From: Apus apus
Lineage: Eukaryota; Chordata; Aves; Apodiformes; Apodidae
Direction: 5' to 3'
NCBI RefSeq assembly: GCF_020740795.1
Contig: NC_067286.1
Coordinates: 15,132,350-15,196,349 of the forward strand
DNA: 64,000 bases
Part shown: in pieces, positions 12,427 through 23,949 of the stretch
How positions within the stretch are numbered: the first letter of the stretch is position 1
Layout: the number at the start of each line of letters is the position of its first letter
Notes under the pieces: generated by a model
Databases searched by the model: none
What the model was told of the DNA's origin: nothing
What the model saw: only the letters and a program-made list of their open reading frames with translations
Made by a program: the position numbers and the translations under genes

Positions 12427-15345
12427 CTAGAGCACATCACACAGGAAGGCGTCCAGGCGGGTTTTGAATGTCTCCAGACAAGGAGACTCCACAACCTCTC
12501 TGGGCAGCCTGTTCCAGTGCTCTGTCACTCTCACAGTAAAAAAATTTTTTCTGATATTCACCTTAAACCTCCTATGCTCCAATTGGTATCCATTACTCCT
12601 TGTCCTATCACTGGTCATCACTGAAAAAAGCTTAACTCCATCTTCTTGACACTCACCCTTTACGTATTTGTAAACATTGATGAGGTCACCCCTCAGTCTC
12701 CTTTTCTCCAAACTAAAGAGACCCAGCTCCCTCAGCCTTTCCTCATAAGGGAGATATTCCACTCCCTTAATCATCTTTGTGGCTCTGTGCTGGACTCTTT
12801 CAAGCAGTTCCCTGTCCTTCTTGAACTGAGGGGCCCAGAACTGGACACAATACTCCAGATGCGGCCTCACCAATGCAGAATAGAGGGGGAGGAGAACCTC
12901 TCTTGACCTACTAACCACACCCTTTCTAATACACTCCAAGATGCCATTGGCCTTCTTAGCCACAAGGGCACATTGCTGGCTCATGGTCATCCTCCTGTCT
13001 ACCAGGACCCCCAGATCCCTTTCCCCTACACTGCTCTCCAGCAGGTCAGCCCCCAACCTGTACTGGTGCATGATATTTTTCTTCCCCAAATGCAAAACTC
13101 TACACTTGCCCTTGTTGAACTTCATCAGATTTCTCCCCGCCCAACTCTCCAGCCTGTCTAGGTCTCTCTGAATGGCAGCACAGCCTTCTGGTGTGTCAGC
13201 AACTCCTCCTAGCTTGGTGTCATCAGCAAACTTGCTGAGGGTACATTCTGTACCCTCATCCAGGTCGTTGATGAAGATGTTGAACAACACCGGTCCCAGT
13301 ACCGACCCCTGAGGGACTCCACTAGTCACAGGCCTCCAGCTAGATTTTGCCCCATTGACTACAACTCTCTGCCTCCTTCCTTTCAACCAGTTCTTGATCC
13401 ACCTCACTGCCTGATCATCAAACCTATACTTGATCAACTTATCTACAAGGATGCTGCGGGAGACGGTGTCAAATGCTTTACTGAAATCAAGATAGACCAC
13501 ATCCACTGCTCTACCATCATCTATCCACCTAGTAATTTCCTCATAGAAGGCTATGAGGTTAGTCAAACATGACTTACCCTTGGTAAAACCATGTTGACTG
13601 CTCTCGATGACCCCCATCTCCTTGATATGTCTAGAGATAGTGCCAAGGAGAAGTTGTTCCATCACCTTTCCAGGGATGGAGGTGAGGCTGACCGGTCTAT
13701 AGTTACCCGGGTCCTCCTTCTTGCCCTTCTTGTAGACTGGAGTGACATTTGCTATCCTCCAGTCCTCAGGCACCTCTCCTGTTACCCATGACTTACTGAA
13801 GATGATGGAGAGTGGCCTACCAATGACCTCCGCCAGCTTCCTCAGCACCCACGGGTGTATTCCATCTGGACCCATCGATTTATGGATGTCCAGATTACGC
13901 AACTGATCCCTAACCCAATCCTCATCTACCTGGGCAAACTCCTCCTTTATCTTGACTTCTACTGGGGCTATATGAAACTGGGGCTCATGGGGAAAGCCTG
14001 CAGGAGTAAAGACACAGGCAAAGAAGGCATTCAGCACCTCTGCCTTCTTTAAATCCTCTGTCACCAGGGCACCCACCTCATTCAGCAGTGGGCCTATATT
14101 GCCTCTGGTATTAGTTTTGTTAGCTATGTATTTGAAAAAGCCCTTTCTATTGTCCTTAACCCAACTTGCAAGGTTAAGTTCCAAGGAGGCATTAGCTTTC
14201 CTAGTTGCCTCCCTACATTCTCTGACAACAGTCCTATATTCCTCCCAAGTAACCAGCCCCTCCTTCCATGACCTATAGATTTTCCTTTTCCATTTGAGTT
14301 TGCCCAGCAGTTCCTTTTTTAACCACGCTGGTCTCCTAGCTCCCTTACTAGATTTTCTACCCATTGCGACACACTGATCCTGTGCTTGCAAGAAGTAGTC
14401 CTTGAATGTTGTCCAGCTATCTTGAGCCCCTTTACCTTCTAGCACTCTGTCCCATGGGACTTCCCTTAACAATTGATTGAGGAGGCCAAAGTTTGCTCTG
14501 TGGAAGTCCAGGGTTGTGGTCCTGCTGGGTATTCTGTTCCTCCCACACAGGATCCTGAACTCCACCATCTCGTGGTCACTGCAGCCAAGGCTGCCATTGA
14601 CCACCACTGCTTCAACAAGGCCCTCCTTGTTGGTGAGCACAAGATCCAGCAGCGCTCCTCTTCTAGTCGGCTTATCCACCATTTGCATTAAGAAGTTGTC
14701 ATCAATGCACTGGAGGAACCTCCTAGACTGTGAAAGGCTGGCTGTGTAAGTCTTCCAGCAGATACCGGGGTAGTTAAAATCTCCCATGAGGACCAAGGAC
14801 TGTAATTGTGAGGCTGCTTTCAGCTGCCTGTAGAAAGCCTCATCAACTTCCTCATCTTGATCTGGAGGTCTGTAGTAGACCCCCACAACTGTATCACCCA
14901 CACCAGCCTGCCCTTTAATTCTTACCCACAGACTTTCAACTTGCCCCTCATCAGCCCCTGCACAAAACTCGATACATTCTAGCTGCTCTCTCACATAAAG
15001 AGCAACTCCACCACCTCGCTTCACTGACTGATCTTTCCTAAAAAGCACATAGCCATCCATGGCCACATTCCAGTCGTGTGAGCTGTCCCACCATGTCTCT
15101 GTTATTGCTACCAGATCATAACCCTTAGACCGCACACAGACCTCTAACTCCTCCTGTTTATTCCCCATGCTGCGTGCATTGGTGTACAGGCACTTCAGGA
15201 AGCAAGCAGAGCACACTGGTGGGACCAAATCCTCCTTACACCACCCCCCTTCAGGCCCTGGTATGTTTCTCTTGGGCTTGTCCCCAACAGACCCAGTTTT
15301 CTCCCCTTCCCCCTTCACATCTAGTTTAAAGATGAGGGCTCTCAA
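12427..15345 (-). CDS. CR1 ORF2: APE-type endonuclease / reverse transcriptase
   Basis: An open frame of 972 codons, close to the usual size for CR1 ORF2, encodes the enzyme that nicks target DNA and copies the element's RNA by target-primed reverse transcription. The N-terminal apurinic-like endonuclease shows NARSM (56-60), TETWW (82-86), YYRPP (157-161), MGDFN (187-191) and CSDHE (255-259). The reverse transcriptase shows NYRPVSL (548-554), QHGF (584-587), [11 protein letters not shown] (618-628), GVPQGS (676-681) and the catalytic FADD box (706-709). The C-terminus ends in a conserved region running to DVL. The first codon of this span is TTG, and an in-frame TAG stands at 15357-15355. 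The first in-frame AUG is codon 60 (15168-15166), already inside the endonuclease, so a non-AUG start, reinitiation or readthrough from ORF1 is implied. All key residues I can see are present. Confidence 0.93.
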   Translation of the reverse strand: MRALIFKLDVKGEGEKTGSVGDKPKRNIPGPEGGWCKEDLVPPVCSACFLKCLYTNARSMGNKQEELEVCVRSKGYDLVAITETWWDSSHDWNVAMDGYVLFRKDQSVKRGGGVALYVREQLECIEFCAGADEGQVESLWVRIKGQAGVGDTVVGVYYRPPDQDEEVDEAFYRQLKAASQLQSLVLMGDFNYPGICWKTYTASLSQSRRFLQCIDDNFLMQMVDKPTRRGALLDLVLTNKEGLVEAVVVNGSLGCSDHEMVEFRILCGRNRIPSRTTTLDFHRANFGLLNQLLREVPWDRVLEGKGAQDSWTTFKDYFLQAQDQCVAMGRKSSKGARRPAWLKKELLGKLKWKRKIYRSWKEGLVTWEEYRTVVRECREATRKANASLELNLASWVKDNRKGFFKYIANKTNTRGNIGPLLNEVGALVTEDLKKAEVLNAFFACVFTPAGFPHEPQFHIAPVEVKIKEEFAQVDEDWVRDQLRNLDIHKSMGPDGIHPWVLRKLAEVIGRPLSIIFSKSWVTGEVPEDWRIANVTPVYKKGKKEDPGNYRPVSLTSIPGKVMEQLLLGTISRHIKEMGVIESSQHGFTKGKSCLTNLIAFYEEITRWIDDGRAVDVVYLDFSKAFDTVSRSILVDKLIKYRFDDQAVRWIKNWLKGRRQRVVVNGAKSSWRPVTSGVPQGSVLGPVLFNIFINDLDEGTECTLSKFADDTKLGGVADTPEGCAAIQRDLDRLESWAGRNLMKFNKGKCRVLHLGKKNIMHQYRLGADLLESSVGERDLGVLVDRRMTMSQQCALVAKKANGILECIRKGVVSRSREVLLPLYSALVRPHLEYCVQFWAPQFKKDRELLERVQHRATKMIKGVEYLPYEERLRELGLFSLEKRRLRGDLINVYKYVKGECQEDGVKLFSVMTSDRTRSNGYQLEHRRFKVNIRKNFFTVRVTEHWNRLPREVVESPCLETFKTRLDAFLCDVL

Positions 15346-15475
15346 TGAGCCCTGCTAAGTCCTGCCCCAAAAGCCTTTTCCCCCTCTGGGACAGGTGCAT
15401 CCCACCTGCCACCATCAGGCCAGGTGTCTCGTAGAGCAGCCCATGGTCAAAAAAACCAAAGCCCTGGCTTTGGCA

Positions 15476-16399
15476 TCAGTCTCGTAGCCATTCATTGATA
15501 AGTAAACTCTTCCTGTTCATCTCTCCACCCATTCTTACAGGAGGTATGGAGGCAAACACGACTTGTGCTCCAGACCCCCTAACCAGCCGTCCCAGGGCCC
15601 TGAAGTCTCTCTTCATTGCCCTTACATTTCTTGTAATAATTTCGTCACTACCAACCTGAAAAATCAGCAGTGGGTAGTAATCAGATGGATTTACCATACT
15701 AGAGAGTTTCCTTTTAACATCTCTAATGCAAGCCCCAGGGAGGCAGCAGACCTCCCTGTGGGATGGATCCAGTCGACAGATGGGCCCTTCTGTTCCCCTC
15801 AGAAGGGAGTCACCCACCACAATTACCCTCCTTTCCTTCTTAGGTGAAGAAGTCCCAAGTCGTGGAGCTGAGCGACAAGTCCTAGGTGGTTCACTAGACA
15901 AATCTGTCACTCCAGCCTCATTTTCCTGTCCCTGAAGTTCCAAGGCCTCATACCTATTCTTCAGGGGCAATTCGGAGGGTGGAGGGAGTTGGGAGGGTTT
16001 TTTCTTGCCTCTCCGAGGACGGACCTCCCTCCATTCCTCCATGTCCCTAAAGTTCTCTCCTTCTGTCTGAGGACAGGAGGGGAGGGGATCCGTCACTTCT
16101 TCTAGCACCTCTTCCTTCTGCCCTTGCCTCAGGGTTTGGCTCCACCAATGTATTTCGCTCTCACAATCTCTGATGATTCTAAGTCTTTCAACCTCCTCTG
16201 TCAGTCTAACCACCTGCCTGAGGAGATCACTGATTTGCTCACACCTCACACACGCGGTGCCACTGGCTCCCTCTGGTACCAGTGCCAGGCTCAGGCACTC
16301 GCTGCAGCCAGAGACCTGCACAGCTGCGTGCCTGCTCAGAACCTCCGTCTGAGTTCCCATATCCTTTTTCAATACGGTTTTAGGGCGTGTTGTCACCAT
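15476..16399 (-). pseudogene. CR1 ORF1 (CxxC / coiled coil / esterase), truncated by nonsense
   Basis: The frame starts at ATG 16399-16397 and runs 307 codons to TGA 15478-15476. It has paired cysteines (C32-x2-C35 and C50-x2-C53, a PHD- or zinc-knuckle-like arrangement), a probable coiled coil (about 55-80), a basic Pro-rich linker (about 127-145) and an SGNH esterase-like domain starting with VVGDSLLRG (194-202), with QVGSDEI (248-254) as the later block. CR1 ORF1 proteins with PHD-like and esterase domains are established in the literature. Beyond the TGA the same frame stays open for 49 more codons to TAA at 15328-15326. That segment contains the GMHLS block expected to hold the catalytic His, so the break removes the end of the esterase. 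The position three residues before that His, usually Asp, reads Gly. Confidence 0.85.
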
Positions 16400-16745
16400 G
16401 CTAGAGAAACTTACCGGTGTTCTCTGCTTCCTGCCTGCCCTCGCTCTCCGCGTGCCCTCGCGCTCCCCGCCCTCGCGCCTCTCCCTGCTCCTGCCGCCGC
16501 CGCGCGCTCTGAGGAGCTGCCGAGATGGCCGCTGTTAAACCTGCCGCCGTTCTCAGCCACACCCCTGCCACGTCAGCCTTCCTGTTCCTCTCAGGATTCC
16601 CGCTCAGACTCGGGTCTCCTCGCTCTGCTCCGGCTTCGCCGTCTCCGGGAAGCCCGGCCCCTTCTCTGATCCTCAGTAATCAAAGGAGCAGCTCTCACCG
16701 CTGCCGGTGCCGCTGCCGCTCTGCGCTGCCGCGCGCTCAGACCAG
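16400..16745 (-). promoter_or_regulatory. CpG-rich 5' UTR / internal promoter region of the CR1
   Basis: About 345 bp of GC-rich, CG-dinucleotide-rich sequence lies directly upstream of the ORF1 ATG, in sharp contrast with the AT-rich flank. LINE 5' UTRs carry internal promoters, so this is the probable promoter of the element. An open frame on the opposite strand (16124-16669) crosses it and ORF1 but looks like a compositional shadow. Confidence 0.6.
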
Positions 16746-16749
16746 GAGA

Positions 16750-19700
16750 ATGAATGGCAATAGTTAAATTTAAACTTTTTTTTTTTTTTTCCTCTATAAA
16801 ATAACATCATCAGAACAAAGGAATAAACAAGCTTGAGAACTGTGAGTAGTGGTTGTTAGGACCTATCCCAAGTGCTGCTTTGTCAGGGAAATGGAGCCTG
16901 GTTGATTGAAATTGGGCTGCTGTTTTGGTTTTCCCTGGCTTCTTAAGGCCCACCTGATAACTTGATACTGCATGAGTCAAGGGAGGGATTCATTTCAGTA
17001 CTGTACCTCTTAGCTATTACTTGGTGAGAAAAGGCTCCCTCTGACAGGTGTTGTAAAAGAGACAAACTGCAGATCTAGCAGGCTCTGCCTCTGGAGATTT
17101 AGCTTGACTTCCCCAGGGCACCACCAAGCTCCCTGTGGAGACTTAGACAACTAGCAAAGGGTGCTTAATGACTAAGGGTACTCTTAGGCTTTACCAGAGG
17201 GTGGGGGGTGGGCACATAAGGGGACCCGACTGGAAACCCCTTTATTCAAGCTTGACAACCTATTTGTTTCCTCCACGTAAATCATGTTGTCAGATAAAGA
17301 AGACAGTTGGAAAATAGCACCTGCCTAGATAACAACTCAGCCTGGAGCTGGTAGATTCTCAAAGTTTGCATCTGGAGCATGAAGGGGGAGAATGATCTTG
17401 AATCTTAATCTCTCCACATATAATTCTTTTATCTATGGAACAGTGATGAAGCTTTACCTCAGAAAAGTGTTGTGTTGATTAGTTGTTGATGTGAGAACAA
17501 TCTTTGTGCAGAGGTTGTTGCCCTACAGAAACTGACTGGGAGAGAGGCATTTCTGTGAGTCAATACTTATGAAACAACAGAATTGAAAGGCAATGTGAAG
17601 AAACGGCAACATTTTCTGGCAGGTCTGGCAGTGTTTTATGATGGTTAAACCATAGCTACAATGTAAGAAACTTAAAGTAAAAATACATTTTTCTCCTGGT
17701 CTGAGTCTGGGACGAAAGCCCAGAAAGGAAAAAAGAACCACTGTTCATGACTTTAAATGTTTTTTGTTGGCATTTTGTTTTGGTTTTGTGCCATTATCAT
17801 GGTTTTGGATTGCTTGGCTACAGTGAAATATAGGAACAAAACTGAAGTAGGACAGAAAAATATAACATCAAATATTACTTTAATCATATTAGCATAAATT
17901 TGGCTTACTCTTCTTTTAATTGAATGCTTTCAATTCTGCTAACTTCACTACAGTTCCACAGCTGTTACAAACAGCAGCATTTACCCATGGATCCTCTAGT
18001 CTGGGTAAGGTGACTAGCAGAAGTGAGAGGAGGTATATGAAGTAGTCAGCAGTAAATGGTGGGAATTCAGTATCTTGAATCTAAACATATGTGATTTAAA
18101 CAGTATCAAAAGGGCACAGTGACAGCACATCTGAAGTACTGCAGTATCCTTGTATTTTGTTCTGCATGACCCAGATTGATCCTACTCTGACTGTACCTTT
18201 AGGGATTCTGATGCTTTTACCTCCCCACAATTCCTTCTCTCCAGAGCTAGGGTTATGCTCTGGACCATCCAAGAGAGCCATTTGGCCTCTCAGCTCTAGC
18301 AACAAGGAACTGGAAATGGCTCTTTTTCTTGGAATGTACCTCTGTCTTCTCGGTGAATTTCCAGAGTTTCCTTACCTATTGGAGCTGTAGCTACTTGTGG
18401 ATGGTAGGGTGTTACAACTGAAGGAATGGTGGTAGGTTATAGTGAAGCACAGCATCTAAGGAAGCAGGAGCTCCAATGTGCAGAATCCCTGGATGAGGAG
18501 ATTTTGACTTCCAGAAAGATCAGTTCTCTGTGGAGTGGATGGTATATGAGAGAAGAAAAAGTCTTCACAGCCTGGAAATGGTCTCATTCTTAGTCTGGAG
18601 GGTCAAGGTAGGGCATTGTGTCACGAGACTGCAGTACTGGTTTGTGCATTAACATCACTGAAGATTCAAATATAACAGCAATTGTAGCTGAAGTAATAGA
18701 AAAATCCCTTCTAAACCTAAACAATTAGTCAAAACTATTAAGTGGAATTTCTTTCTTGAATTCTTCAGAGCTTGCTTTACTTTGAACTTTTGTAATTTAT
18801 TAAGATGGTATGGCTGTTGACAAAGCCTGCCTTACAGCATCCTTAACCTCTTGCCCCCAGGCCCTGCCTTCAAAGGTGCTATTTTGAGGTCATACCTGTA
18901 TATATTTGACTTAGCTTATAAGACAAATATGCTCTAAGATCACACTTCTCCATGACATAACCCAGGGCAATTCTTTTTGAAGATGTTGCAAGTTCTGTCT
19001 GCTTATATCCAGAGTGGCCTAAATCTTAAAAGGCTGAAAACTTGATTTTTATCTTTCCATGTTCTTTGTGTGACTGGCTAGAGCTGTTTGAATTAAAATA
19101 GATATTGAAACAGGTCAACAACTGGGAAACATAAGAGTTTAAAATAAATTTTTGTCTGGAGGGGAAGGTTGTTTTTTATAAACTACCCTGTTTTCTTTGC
19201 AAGTGAGACACTCACCTAGAGCAGTACTGAGGCATGACTAGATCCAGATTTCAAAGTAAACACTATCTGAGATCCATTTTGCTTGTTAAATTACACTTAA
19301 ATTGTTAATTTTAATCTATTCAGTTAAATGTCAATGCTCTGAACACTAGTTCTTTTATAATGCTGAAGTCCTCTTTATATGTATGGATACAATGTCCCTG
19401 AGAGCAGGAAAGCAACAAAGCCTTCAGTTTCAACTTAATATTACCCAGCAATCAAGGAATCTAATATTTCTCCTGTTGATTCAGAGTAGTGACACATATC
19501 ACTAATATATTGCACACACACACATAGTAACACAGTAGATGCTCTTGCTTGTGTTATTACTCACTTCCTATTTCTAACTTAAGAATGTGTTAGTAAGAGT
19601 GTTACACAAACTGTTGATGCGGTTTAAAGAAGAAATATAGTACAATGCATTGTAGGAGTATGGAGTAATACAGTTTTTCTGTGTGGGTTGGAGAAAGTGG

Positions 19701-22603
19701 TTTTTCAGTATTCAGCTTACACAGACTATATATGATTAGCCTAGTTGTCGCCAATTACAGGTGTTCTAACACCCACCTTCTCCTCTTGTATGGTTTTTGT
19801 CATGACTGGCATCATCATTTAATAATTTCAGCAGTGGACAAAGAGTAAGAATTCCTGGCTCCTGAGAGTAATTTAGGTCATTTACTGGTTGTTTTTTTGT
19901 GTGTCCTTGGATCAGTCAGAGTTCAGTCTTTTTATGCCTCCATCTTTCCATCTGAAAGCAGAAATAATGTGGAGGTTTATTCATTTATGCTTGGGATTCT
20001 TTCCCATTCTCTGCAGTAAAAGAGCAAATAAATGTAAGCATTTTGTCCGCTGTGAAATTCTGGTATTTGAAAATTTGCATTTATCAGAAATTGGGCCAAA
20101 CACAATAATATTGATATGTTTTCCTTTCTTTGGATTGAAAAATTCCAATAAATGCTGGTTAGGAAATGGAAGTCTCAGATACTTTTGTAGTCCCAAAGTG
20201 AATTAGTAGTATTATGTTTCCTGAACAGAAAAGGAACATTCTGATTTTAATGCATTTGGACTTATCTCTGTATCACCTAAATAATTTGGGACTGTCATGC
20301 CAGCCCATTGGGTTTCTCTGAATTGCTCAGAGCCAGGTGAGTGTGTTAGTTGCCCTACTTTGTGCCCATTCAGGATCAACAGATCATCTTGAATAGCTGG
20401 GACCAAAGGCAAAAGAAACATATGGCAGCTGTACTGCCATTTACATGAGGCACCACAGCAGCAGATACATGTGCAAATTAAAATTAATGTGACTTGGAAC
20501 TGTTCTAGTTTGGCTTAACAACCTGAAGTTTACTGGGGAGAAGGAGTAAAGGCCAGGGCTCATGGCATCAGGAGACTGAAACAATCCCTTTGTCTACTGT
20601 GTTCATGTGAACTCTAGTTATGTCAGGGTGGAATCCAATAGAACACATGAAAAAACAAATGTAAGAATGCAAAATATGAAAGAACAGTGCTAATATGAGT
20701 TTGGAAATCTGGATGGGGTGAAATGGTTTTGCCTTGTGAGGGAAAAAATGGTTAAGATAATATTCCAGAAGCCTGCAATTCTGTCTCAGACCCATGGTTC
20801 ATGAAGCCTGAAGCTAATCTGTACTCTTATCAGGAGAGTGCCTTTTGAAACCTAAGCAATTTACTGCAACCTGGAGCTTCGTCATCAGTTGAGACATGTT
20901 TATATAGGTCTAATAAGAGTAAATTCAGCAAACCTTTATGTTGTTCCAGTATTTTCTGACATGTCAAATGCAGAGATATTTCAAAAAGCTTGCGTGGAAT
21001 ATACAGAGCCTACAGAAACTGATCAGGACCAACTAGAAAATGAGCATCTAAGGAAAATATGAACTATATATAGGACATTATTACAGAAGAAAATAGTGTA
21101 TTTACATGCAGCACAAGGTTTAGTCTTTGGGTGCCAACTCAGCTGCAGGAAGGAGCAGAACTGCAACTGGAGTAGCTAGGGTTTCACTAGGATGTATTTG
21201 AAAATGGGTTCTCAATTCCTGCCTCCTATCTGAGGAAGGCTGTAATTTTGTGTCCTGAGGTACAGCTCTCATCTACCTGGCCAGTGGGGTATTCTAAACC
21301 TCCTGGGTTTTTTGCCTGCATCTAAATGTCACAGCTTCCTCTGAAAGCCATTTAAGGTACTTCAGGAATACTCCCTGAAGGTAGCTGTCACCTCCTGGAA
21401 GAAAACAACAGCCTGTGGTGAATGGCAACGAGTGATTAGAAAAGCTCAGGAGAGGGAGGTGGGGGGAAAGGCATTTGTCAATGTTTTTTGTGGGGGTTTT
21501 TCAGAGTGATGTTAAAGTAAATGGTGCATTCTGTGTTTGAATGCTGTTGTACTGGATCAGAACAGAGGCTCTGAAGTTCCTGTATTTTATCTCTGGTACC
21601 TTGAGGAGCATGAGCAAGAGACAGGAGCCAGAGAGAGATTTTTATCTGGATTTGTTGATATCGTGACCAATCATGTGCAAATTGCTTGAGCTTTCCAAGT
21701 CAGAATATCTGAGAAAGCTCTTCAGTGGTCAAGAAAAATTACTGCTTTTTTTTTTTTTTTAATTTGCATAGATACACCACATTCTGGACATTCAGGAACC
21801 CACTCTGTGATGGCTATACTGCTTGACCTTCTACCCTGTATCTATGCAGAATTCCCCAATCTGTTGTGATTCAGTCCCAAATTAGGAGTTGGGAAATCAT
21901 AAGGCTTTTGGAAACATGGCTATTTCTTAAGAGTATGTTGTTTATTTTTTTTTCACCCTGGAGGCCTGGATATTCTTCCTTGTTCATTTAACTTTCTCAC
22001 TTTTGATGTAGGCTCTAAGCAAAGGTGCTGCTCTGTGTGTCTACTGGTTTTGTCTTTCTGTAATGCTGTGCTTTTAAATAATCATCAAGAGTGCCTCAGG
22101 CACAGGATGGGTACCTTTCCATCTGGTTTTATAAGCATAAATAAATACTTACAGAAAAGACAGCTGTGGCAGTTCCCCCTCTTCTCTGATAGATCTCTCT
22201 TCAAAGCTGTGGATCAAAAGAGCATTGCAAATATTCAGCAGCAGGGACCCTGACTCTGAGGACTGGCACAGAAGAGTCACACATGAACTTCTAAGCCTGC
22301 ATAAGTAACCTTCCAAAACACAGGCTGAAAAAATAATAAACACACTTATCTTGCCAGCAGGAAAGAAAGTGCCTCCTGTCACTTGGAGCAACTCTCTGAG
22401 GCATTGCAGTCATGTATGGAAGCTGAAAGAGGCCTGTCTGAGGCCTGCTGCCTTCAGAAATGTGACAGAAATTCAAGTCTGCTTTCACTGAGACATTAGA
22501 AATGGCACTGTGGAGACTCAAGAGATCTAGATTAAAATTCCAGCTCTGACACAGACTTGAGGAGTGTGTGAGCAAATTACCATGTGCTTCAGTTTCTATT
22601 GGC

Positions 22604-22636
<33 letters not shown>

Positions 22637-23112
22637 GAAAAGAAAAGAAATTACTTCTCTCTGATTTTGTCTTGTATCTGAGCATTAGATTCAGACCATT
22701 TGTCACTAAATAGAAATATTTGAACCCCAGTCCTCCTGGGTCAGCTAAGCAATAAAAAGAGAAGTGAAAATACTAGTAAGTAGGTAAATAAGTGATTTCT
22801 AATACCGTGAAATTAATGTGGGATGTCCTGGTATTGATTTTGTATATTAAATAAGATTTTGTTTATGAAGATAGGTGAGCTTTTATTGAATGATACAAAA
22901 CTTACCTGAGAGACAAGCAAATAGGTTTGACTGTAGACAACTATTTTCTTCCTATAAAACCAATGTGGCAAGACAGAATTTTGTAACTGCACATGCTCTC
23001 AAAACAGCTCATTCACTACCCTATCTTCAAGCCTAGTGCAAGATCAGTAAGGGGAACGATCACAAACTGCCAGATTTTACTCTTATGCTCCACGTTTTTT
23101 TTCTGTTTCCTT
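16750..23112. other. non-coding stretch, no gene seen
   Basis: AT-rich non-coding DNA with short chance ORFs. It includes T15 runs at 16776-16790 and 21746-21760, a short CA run near 19513, and the purine microsatellite at 22604-22650. I see no recognisable transposable element or RNA gene between these. Confidence 0.5.
22604..22650. repeat. (AAAAG)n microsatellite
   Basis: An A13 run leads into about seven tandem AAAAG units, ending before 'ttacttctct'. All 47 bases are purine on the plus strand. It is likely length-polymorphic. Confidence 0.95.
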
Positions 23113-23115
23113 CCA

Positions 23116-23945
23116 TAGATGGAGGTCTGTTACTAGTGGAGTCCCTCAGGGGTCGGGCAGGGAGAAACCTGATGAAGTTCAACAAGGGAAGTGTAGAGTT
23201 TTGCATTTGGGGAAGAACAACCCCATGTACCAGTACAGGTTGGGGGCTGACCTGCTGGAGAGCAGTGTAGGGGAAAGGGACCTGGGGGTCCTGGTAGACA
23301 GGAAGATGACCATGAGCCAGCAGTGTGCCCTTGTAGCCAAGAAGGCCAATGGCATCCTGGGGTACATTAGAAAGGGTGTGCTTAGTTGGTCAAGAGAGGT
23401 TCTCCTCCCCCTCTTTTCTGCCCTGGTGAGGCCGCATCTGGAGTATTGTGTCCAGTTCTGGGCCCCTCAGTTCAAGAAGGACAGGGAACTGCTTGAAAGA
23501 GTCCAGCGCAGAGCTACAAAGATGATTAAGGGAGTGGAACATCTCCCTTATGAGGAAAGGCTGAGAGAACTGGGTCTCTTTAGCTTGGAGAAGAGGAGAC
23601 TGAGGGACAACCTCATCAGTGTTTACAAATATGTTAAGGGGGAGTGTCAGGGAGATGGAGTTAGGCTTTTTTCAGTGATGACCAGTGATAGGAGAAGGGG
23701 TAATGGATGCAAACTGGAGCATAGGAGGTTCAATGTGAATATCAGAAAAAACTTCTTTACTGTGAGAGTGACAGAGCACTGGAACAGGCTGCCCAGAGAG
23801 GTTGTGGAGTCTCCTTCACTGGAGACATTCAAAACCCACCTGGACACGTTCCTGTGTGATGTGCTCTAGGTGGCCCTGCTCTGGCAGGGGGGGTTGGACT
23901 AGATGATCTTTCCAGGTCCCTTCCAACCCCAAAGATTCTGTGATT
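23116..23945 (+). mobile_element. 5'-truncated, internally deleted young CR1 (plus strand)
   Basis: This copy is the same subfamily as the full-length element. It starts in the reverse transcriptase just before the SGVPQG motif and then, near 23155, jumps to the segment encoding [11 protein letters not shown]. Relative to the full-length copy about 160 bp are missing (roughly 13142-13301 there), including the FADD catalytic box. One base is also lost soon after ('aacaagggaagtg' against 'aacaagggcaagtg'), shifting the frame. The 3' end is intact: 'ggactagatgatctttcc' is followed by 'cttccaacccc' and 'attctgtgattc' to 23945. Confidence 0.93.
23201..23869 (+). pseudogene. CR1 ORF2 C-terminal remnant (open for about 222 codons)
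   Basis: A frame open to TAG 23867-23869 covers the thumb and C-terminal part of CR1 ORF2. It shares blocks such as [31 protein letters not shown] and [12 protein letters not shown] with the intact copy. By eye it differs from the 12.4-15.3 kb ORF2 at about 21 of some 210 residues. It has no catalytic domain and no start of its own, so it is a dead fragment that has stayed open because it is young or by chance. Confidence 0.88.
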
Positions 23946-23949
23946 CCAG

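Larger units (their letters stand above)
12351..16745 (-). mobile_element. apparently full-length CR1 LINE retrotransposon (minus strand)
   Basis: Read on the minus strand the element has a CpG-rich 5' UTR (about 16745 down to 16400), ORF1 (16399-15476), ORF2 (15345-12427), a short 3' UTR and a terminal octamer-type repeat (complement of 'gaatcatagaatcatag' at 12351-12367). The total of about 4.4 kb fits the full length known for CR1, whereas most genomic CR1 copies are short 5'-truncated fragments. ORF2 is uninterrupted, which argues for recent insertion. ORF1 carries a premature stop near its end. The 5' boundary is approximate: it is placed where the GC-rich leader ends and AT-rich DNA with a T15 run (16776-16790) begins. 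I do not see a target-site duplication. Confidence 0.92.

Noticed and set aside
12427..15345. CR1 ORF2 as a host-domesticated gene
   Set aside because: Its place between a CR1 leader, ORF1 and the 3' octamer repeats, with close relatives 8 and 14 kb away, makes it a mobile element rather than a domesticated gene.
16124..16669. 181-codon plus-strand ORF
   Set aside because: It lies antisense to CR1 ORF1 and its GC-rich 5' UTR. Its composition (Ser/Pro/Leu/Ala/Arg) follows from the reverse complement of those sequences.
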